This document shows, piece by piece, positions 6,342 to 11,086 of a stretch of DNA of 11,086 nucleotides. Where the stretch lies: positions 1 to 11,086 of the forward strand of contig JAUWWJ010000021.1 in NCBI GenBank assembly GCA_030616935.1, read 5' to 3'. The position numbers were made by a program, and so were the translations under genes. Positions within the stretch are counted from its first letter, which is position 1, and every line of letters begins with the position of its first letter. Source of the stretch: Planctomycetaceae bacterium (GTDB lineage Bacteria > Planctomycetota > Planctomycetia > Pirellulales > UBA1268). Below the pieces are notes generated by a model. The model was not told where the DNA came from and did no database searches. It saw only the letters and a list, made by a program, of their open reading frames with translations.

Positions 6342-8024
6342 TCAATCGGTTGCAACATTTTCCTGTTCATACACCTCGGATAGACGGTCAACAAAATGAG
6401 GACTGGCATTCTGAAGCATGAACACCTCACTGTCGGCTTGACTTGCTCCACGAGGACGAACAATGCATATCACCTCAGCGTCTCCTCCATGTTCCCGCAC
6501 GTGATCGAGTAGAGCTTGCTCACCCGCAGAAAGACTCTGCATCTGCTTGCCATCTCCCACGGACTGTGGCAACGGTGGAGTTGAGAATTGTCTTTCATTT
6601 TGATCCACGCTCAACGGATCACCACCTTCGGCGGGGAACCGTGGACCACTTGACGCTGTTGGAACAGCATCTGCCCTATCGCGACGATCAAAAGAAAAAG
6701 CCGGCATTGCATCTGGCAAATGAGGCACCGTTGATTTGTCGGCGTTTCCTACAAGCTCATTTTCCGTGCCGGGGTAGACATGTCTGTAAACAAACGCGAG
6801 TCCAGCCTCGTCAAGATGCTCATGAATTGATGGGAGTGCAGCAAAAAGCCCTTCATTGTCCTCTGGGTCAGCCGCGTTACAGACACCTAAGAGCGTTCCA
6901 TCAAGTGCAAATAAGCCACCACCACTACGACCTTGTACTGGCTGTCCAGCAACCTGAACATTTGCCGGGCCGAGATACTTATCGACTGAAGCAACCCGGC
7001 TCACATGCATCGTAGGCTCACGGCCTCCGTCGCAACCAATCGTGACAACGCCTTCACCAACGTCACGCGGACGACCAACAGACCCGATTTTGACAGGCTC
7101 CAGAATTGCCTCTGTAAAAACACTCACAAGCGCAAGATCACGATCCAGATCATAGGACACCATCTGTCCCGCTAAACGATCAGCAGAGGGATCACCAAAC
7201 AAATCGACCTCAATCGAACCTTCTCCAACAGAATCACGAAAAATATGGCCACAGGTAAGTATCAGTGCTTCTCCTTGTCGGCAATCGATGACGGTTCCGG
7301 TTCCCCACGAAGCTCCATTCGGATCCTGTACTCGTAATCTCGCGGTAGCCTGAATCAGGTTGTGCTGAAGTGCGGATTTCGTCTCAACAGCTAATGTAGG
7401 TGGTGGTGGCAGAGCCTGTTGCTGGTTTGCTCCTTGTGGCTCTCGGAGTGATCGTTCAGAAGCCAAGCCAACAACCGGTTGGCTTACCCCACCAGACAGT
7501 TTTGCTGGTGGATGAACTGTGGGTGCCGCTGCAGGCTCTGTTGCGAGATGGGTAGCGGATTTGCTGACTGGGACTGGAACCCCAGGGATTTGATTGACAG
7601 TTGGTGAATCACTCGGAACAGCAAGTTTTGGCAAACCCAACGGCTGCCGACTTTTTGCAAGGAGTTTTTCGAGCTCACTGCGAGTGGTAGCCCCATCGAT
7701 TCGGCCAACTTCATGGCCCTTTACCAGCAAGATATAGCAAGGAACTCCCGTCACCTGGAACCGCTTGACGATATCGTGTTCTTGGTCGACATCAACGTGA
7801 CGGACAAGCCAACCAGCTGCACCGATTTCTCCAATGAGCGGTGCCATCTGCTTACAGGGGCCACACCAGTCCGCTGAGAAATCGAGAAAGACGACATCAC
7901 CGGTTGTTGCAGCTGTTGCCGGAGCAGTCGTTTGGCAGCGCCCAATTCTGGGTGACAGCCAGACAAGACTGAAAACAACAAACAACCGTACAAAACAAAA
8001 AACTCGGGACATCCGTGACTCCAT
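6342..8024 (-). CDS. Secreted thioredoxin / trypsin-like serine protease fusion protein
   Basis: The protein has 560 residues. Residues 1-30 are a signal peptide with a hydrophobic core (FVRLFVVFSLVWL) and likely cleavage after the GRCQ region. Residues 42-125 are a thioredoxin domain with the classical WCGPC site (53-57) and the cis-Pro in VTGVPCY (Pro95). A Pro/Ala/Gln-rich linker follows (about 126-215). Residues 220-415 are a trypsin/HtrA-like domain with an apparently complete triad: His260 in LTCGHIF, Asp296 in DLDRDLALV, and Ser367 in GRSGGGLF. No PDZ domain is visible. The rest is a low-complexity stretch and a short C-terminal block (about 495-552; AEVICIVRP, SEVFMLQNASPHFVDRL) that I do not recognise. 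The ATG at 8024 is chosen because it begins the signal peptide and has AAGG about 9 bases upstream. The frame is open 84 codons further up, but that part lacks protein-like character. A role in envelope protein folding or quality control is inferred. Confidence 0.88.
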   Translation of the reverse strand: MESRMSRVFCFVRLFVVFSLVWLSPRIGRCQTTAPATAATTGDVVFLDFSADWCGPCKQMAPLIGEIGAAGWLVRHVDVDQEHDIVKRFQVTGVPCYILLVKGHEVGRIDGATTRSELEKLLAKSRQPLGLPKLAVPSDSPTVNQIPGVPVPVSKSATHLATEPAAAPTVHPPAKLSGGVSQPVVGLASERSLREPQGANQQQALPPPPTLAVETKSALQHNLIQATARLRVQDPNGASWGTGTVIDCRQGEALILTCGHIFRDSVGEGSIEVDLFGDPSADRLAGQMVSYDLDRDLALVSVFTEAILEPVKIGSVGRPRDVGEGVVTIGCDGGREPTMHVSRVASVDKYLGPANVQVAGQPVQGRSGGGLFALDGTLLGVCNAADPEDNEGLFAALPSIHEHLDEAGLAFVYRHVYPGTENELVGNADKSTVPHLPDAMPAFSFDRRDRADAVPTASSGPRFPAEGGDPLSVDQNERQFSTPPLPQSVGDGKQMQSLSAGEQALLDHVREHGGDAEVICIVRPRGASQADSEVFMLQNASPHFVDRLSEVYEQENVATD

Positions 8025-8419
8025 GAGAACTAACCTTTTTGGGGTCAGTACGTGCACTCGTATTGTCAGGTGAGCACTTAGTCCGCCAGTAACATCCTTG
8101 TCACTGGAAAAACAAACCAACTCACCAAAAACCAGACGGCGGGATAGTGGCGGTGATACGGGGCCGCGGACAAGAGCATTTTTCTCATACCAGCCTAAAG
8201 CCGGAACGTGAGGCAATTCGGGTAGGGTACGGAAATCGGGGTTACTACAGCCTGATACACACGCTAATCTGCCCAACTACTCAAGTACTTCGCACAATGG
8301 CTTTTCTTGAATTCTGTATTCGTTTTAGACTATCATTTTGCGGATTCGACCAACGCAGCTCACGAAGCGGCACGATATCGCATTACCAACATCCTGTGCT
8401 CTTTTGCTCATAAGGCATC
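8025..8419. other. Divergent intergenic region between the protease fusion and metG
   Basis: These 395 bp separate two genes pointing away from each other and should hold a promoter for each. On the plus side there is a good candidate at 8307-8336. On the minus side I found no convincing hexamer pair. The minus-strand frame of the protease is open across 8025-8276, but it gives a Pro/Arg/Cys-mixed peptide without domain character, so it is treated as non-coding. No T-box features (specifier loop or T-box sequence) or SAM-riboswitch features are evident upstream of metG. Confidence 0.5.
8307..8336 (+). promoter_or_regulatory. Candidate sigma70-type promoter of metG
   Basis: TTGAAT (8307-8312), an 18-base spacer and TATCAT (8331-8336) match the consensus at four and five of six positions. 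Transcription would start near 8343, leaving a leader of about 77 bases before the metG ATG. This is the best promoter match seen in the window. Confidence 0.45.
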
Positions 8420-10519
8420 ATGCCCAAAACTCGCCGAATCCTGATTACTTCGGCTCTCCCATATGCCAACGGCCATATCCATCTTGGACACTTAGTCGAA
8501 TATATCCAAACAGATATTTTCGCACGATTCCAACGACTGCGCGGAAATCAAGCAATTTACCTGTGTGCTGACGACACGCATGGTACCGCCATCATGATCA
8601 GAGCGCAGAACGAAGGCCGTACCGAACAAGATCTCATCGCTTCCATGCGGGATGCCCATGTAGCTGACTTTGAAGGCTTCGACATTGCCTTTGATCATTA
8701 TGGATCGACCGACAGTGCAGAAAACCATTCGTTGTGTAACCACATTTGGCAATCTCTTCGCAAGCAAGATTTGATTGCCCAGCGAGAGGTGAGTCAGCTC
8801 TTTGATCTCAAAGCAGGAATATTTCTTGCTGATAGATTTGTTCAAGGTGGTTGTCCACGGTGCCAGGCAGCTGATCAATATGGTGATTCATGTGAAATTT
8901 GCGGCGCAACATACTCTCCCGCCGAACTGATTAACCCCATCAGTACTCTTTCTGGCACGACACCTGAGATACGAAAAGCGGAACACCTCTTTGTCACTCT
9001 GGAAAGCCTTCGTCCTTTCCTTACCAAATGGACACAGGAATCTGGGTCCATTGACCCAAAAATCTCGAATTATCTTGCGGGGCATTTTCTCAACGAGCCC
9101 CTGCGCGACTGGGACATTTCACGTCCGTCTCCCTACTTTGGTTTTGAAATTCCAGATGCACCTGGCCATTATTGGTATGTCTGGTTCGATGCACCCATTG
9201 GCTATATTGCAACTACCGAACAATGGGCGAAAAAAAACGGTGGTTCATTTACGGACTGGTGGTGCTCAGGTGATACCAACCAGCCAAATGCGGAGATCCA
9301 CCACTTCATTGGAAAAGATATCACCTATTTTCACACTCTGTTCTGGCCAGCAATGCTCAAAATTGCAGGTATGAACCTACCGACAAAGGTTCGCATCCAT
9401 GGTTTTCTGACTGTGAATGGTCAGAAAATGTCAAAAAGTCGTGGCACTTTCCTCTTGGCTCGTACATATCTTGAACACCTCAATCCAGCAGCTCTGAGGT
9501 ACTTCTACGCAACAAAGCTTTCTGGTGGCATTGATGACATTGATCTCAATCTTGAAGAGTTTACTACGAAGGTAAACACCGACTTAATTGGAAAACTTGT
9601 GAACCTTGCAAGCCGCACAGCCCGTTGGCTGAAACAAACGGGACTCTCTTCTACATATCCCGATGATGGCGGTCTTTTTGCAAAAGCTGCTGAAGATGGT
9701 GAAGCAATCGCTGCCGCCTATGAGTCGTGTGACTTCGCACGAGCTATGCGCATCATCATGCAGGCAGCAGACAGAGCAAACCAGTATGTCGACAATGAAC
9801 AACCTTGGAAACTGTCCAAACAAGGCCCTCAAGAACAGCAAAAACTACAGGATGTTGCCAGTGTCTCACTCAATCTATTCCGTCAATTAGTAGTTTATCT
9901 GACCCCTGTTCTTCCAAAATTAGCGGATAGTGTTGCTCAACTTGTTGGCTCTCCCATTACAGATTGGCAGCAGTCACAAACTCCTCTAGAAGATTTACCA
10001 GTTGCTACCTTCCAGCCATTAATGAAACGTATTGAATCCTCACAAATTGATGCACTTCTTGCTGCGTCGAATACCTCATCATCTACTCCACAAGGATCTA
10101 CAGTGTCCGAAACATCAAATATCAAACCAGAACCAGGTGCTCTTGCTCAAGATTCAACGGAGCCACTTGAGTCAGAAGCTCTCGCAGAAACCTGTACTAT
10201 CGATGATTTTTCTAAAGTCGACTTGCGGGTCGCACGAGTTGTTGATGCCGAAGAAGTCCCAGAAGCTCGTAAACTCATAAAGCTTACAGTGTCACTCGGT
10301 GGTGACGACCGTCGTACAATTTTTGCTGGCATCAAAAAATTTCATCGGCCTGAAGATCTTCATGGACGACTTGTTGTCATTGTTGCCAATCTTGCTCCCC
10401 GACAGATGAAGTTCGGTCTCAGCGAGGGCATGATCGTTGCTGCAAGTGGAGCTGGAGCCGATGGTGTCTACCTTCTTTCCCCAGATAGTGGGGCGTTGCC
10501 CGGCATGCGTCTTGGATAA
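8420..10519 (+). CDS. metG: Methionine--tRNA ligase
   Basis: MetG charges tRNA-Met with methionine using ATP in the cytoplasm. The protein has 699 residues, close to E. coli MetG (677). The Rossmann catalytic core begins [12 protein letters not shown] and holds the HIGH-type motif HLGH (21-24). A zinc knuckle follows with four cysteines, Cys145, Cys148, Cys158 and Cys161 (CPRC and CEIC). The KMSKS loop is exact at 336-340. The anticodon-binding helical domain spans about 390-540. A Ser/Thr/Pro/Glu-rich linker (about 550-592) leads to a C-terminal OB-fold tRNA-binding domain (594-699), with [10 protein letters not shown] and [19 protein letters not shown] typical of MetG dimerisation domains. 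The ATG at 8420 has AAGG 5-6 bases upstream and gives the normal N-terminus. The stop is TAA. All motifs are intact. The next gene starts 182 bp downstream on the same strand. Confidence 0.98.
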   Translation: MPKTRRILITSALPYANGHIHLGHLVEYIQTDIFARFQRLRGNQAIYLCADDTHGTAIMIRAQNEGRTEQDLIASMRDAHVADFEGFDIAFDHYGSTDSAENHSLCNHIWQSLRKQDLIAQREVSQLFDLKAGIFLADRFVQGGCPRCQAADQYGDSCEICGATYSPAELINPISTLSGTTPEIRKAEHLFVTLESLRPFLTKWTQESGSIDPKISNYLAGHFLNEPLRDWDISRPSPYFGFEIPDAPGHYWYVWFDAPIGYIATTEQWAKKNGGSFTDWWCSGDTNQPNAEIHHFIGKDITYFHTLFWPAMLKIAGMNLPTKVRIHGFLTVNGQKMSKSRGTFLLARTYLEHLNPAALRYFYATKLSGGIDDIDLNLEEFTTKVNTDLIGKLVNLASRTARWLKQTGLSSTYPDDGGLFAKAAEDGEAIAAAYESCDFARAMRIIMQAADRANQYVDNEQPWKLSKQGPQEQQKLQDVASVSLNLFRQLVVYLTPVLPKLADSVAQLVGSPITDWQQSQTPLEDLPVATFQPLMKRIESSQIDALLAASNTSSSTPQGSTVSETSNIKPEPGALAQDSTEPLESEALAETCTIDDFSKVDLRVARVVDAEEVPEARKLIKLTVSLGGDDRRTIFAGIKKFHRPEDLHGRLVVIVANLAPRQMKFGLSEGMIVAASGAGADGVYLLSPDSGALPGMRLG

Positions 10520-10691
10520 CTCCACAACCCCAAGACATCAATCTGTCGCAAAAAACAACCTTGTCACTCAACTTTGGGAGCACCAAGAGTTTGTCTAGTT
10601 AAAAACGAACAGACGAATGGCTTCCTTTTGTAGTACGGCAACGAATATCATACCTTAGGGGTTCGGTAAGCAAACGTATTCACAAACCACT

Positions 10692-10699
10692 GAGGTGAG
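10692..10699 (+). promoter_or_regulatory. Shine-Dalgarno that fixes the GTG start of the stress protein gene
   Basis: GAGGTGAG lies just before the GTG at 10702. An in-frame TGA at 10696-10698, inside this site, closes the frame upstream, so translation must begin at GTG 10702 or GTG 10708. Confidence 0.6.
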
Positions 10700-10701
10700 T
10701 C

Positions 10702-11086
10702 GTGAGTGTGAAAAAAATTCTTTTTCCAACAGACTTTTCAACTGCTAGCGACGCAGCACTTGTGCACGCCGAAAATCTCGCCAAACAGTCTTCTGCGGAC
10801 CTCATCATTCTCCACATCGAAGAACCTCCATTAGCCTACGGTGGTGGCGAACTCTACTACGGGCTTCCTGAGCCAAGTTCTGAACGAATACTCGAAATGC
10901 TCCATGACGTATGCCCATCTGACCCTCAACTCACTTTTGAGCATCGCCTTGTTATGGGAGATCCATCAACAGAGATTGTTCGCATCGCCGAGGAAGAAAG
11001 AGCAGAACTCATTGTACTTGGCACACATGGCCGGACAGGACTCAGTCGAATTCTGATGGGTAGTGTTGCCGAGGCGGTTGTACGGC
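10702..11086 (+). CDS. Universal stress protein (UspA family), 3' truncated by the window
   Basis: The frame begins at GTG 10702 and is still open at the window edge, giving 128 visible residues. It starts (M)SVKKILFPTDFSTASDAAL, the standard first strand and helix of a Usp domain, with the conserved Asp in PTDFS. The later part, ELIVLGTHGRTGLSRILMGS, holds the ATP-binding pattern G-x2-G-x9-G-S, so this is probably an ATP-binding member. The fold is an alpha/beta Rossmann-like domain that usually forms dimers and is made under starvation or stress. One domain is nearly complete; whether a second one follows cannot be seen. The 182 bp gap after metG shows no strong terminator or promoter, so cotranscription with metG cannot be ruled out. 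Confidence 0.93.
   Translation, partial: MSVKKILFPTDFSTASDAALVHAENLAKQSSADLIILHIEEPPLAYGGGELYYGLPEPSSERILEMLHDVCPSDPQLTFEHRLVMGDPSTEIVRIAEEERAELIVLGTHGRTGLSRILMGSVAEAVVR

Noticed and set aside
8025..8276. An 84-codon N-terminal extension of the thioredoxin-protease frame on the minus strand
   Set aside because: The residues look random, the extension would bury the signal peptide, and a ribosome binding site and ATG stand right before the signal peptide at 8024.
8337..8419. A possible T-box or SAM riboswitch leader of metG
   Set aside because: The leader is only about 77 bases, with no T-box sequence, no long stems and no terminator-like hairpin.

Overview
The window looks like chromosomal DNA from a planctomycete, most likely of the Pirellulales type. 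This is an inference from gene content and protein style: a PQQ/BamB-like beta-propeller protein with a charged tail, a secreted thioredoxin-trypsin fusion, a membrane-anchored coiled-coil protein of unknown family, and a long apolipoprotein N-acyltransferase next to a stand-alone lipoyl-like domain. GC content looks moderate by eye (not counted). I see no tRNA, rRNA, CRISPR array, insertion sequence or phage genes; the content is ordinary chromosomal genes.

Layout, left to right. A 5'-truncated beta-propeller gene runs rightward to 1285. It converges, 12 bp away, on a leftward block from 1298 to 8024. Read in its own (minus) direction, that block starts with a secreted thioredoxin/trypsin-like protease fusion (8024-6342) and, 24 bp on, a histidine-phosphatase-family protein (6317-5685). 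After a 259 bp gap with a candidate promoter comes a tight three-gene set: an exported M28/glutaminyl-cyclase-like metalloenzyme (5425-4430), a lipoyl-like domain protein lacking the modifiable lysine (4406-4134), and lnt (4137-2440), the last two sharing an ATGA overlap. After a 137 bp gap come a membrane-anchored coiled-coil protein (2302-1475) and a 47-residue single-span membrane protein (1441-1298) with a near-perfect Shine-Dalgarno. To the right of a 395 bp divergent intergenic region, metG (8420-10519) runs rightward, followed by a 3'-truncated universal stress protein gene (10702 to the window edge).

Theme. Most of the leftward block concerns the cell envelope: lipoprotein maturation (Lnt), an exported aminopeptidase or glutaminyl cyclase, a secreted redox/protease fusion and two membrane proteins of unknown role. 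metG and the stress protein are unrelated housekeeping genes. No undescribed multi-gene system is evident. The parts most worth a second look are the lysine-less lipoyl-like domain coupled to lnt, the thioredoxin-protease fusion, the MreC-like layout of the coiled-coil protein, and the 47-residue gene that automated calling would easily miss.
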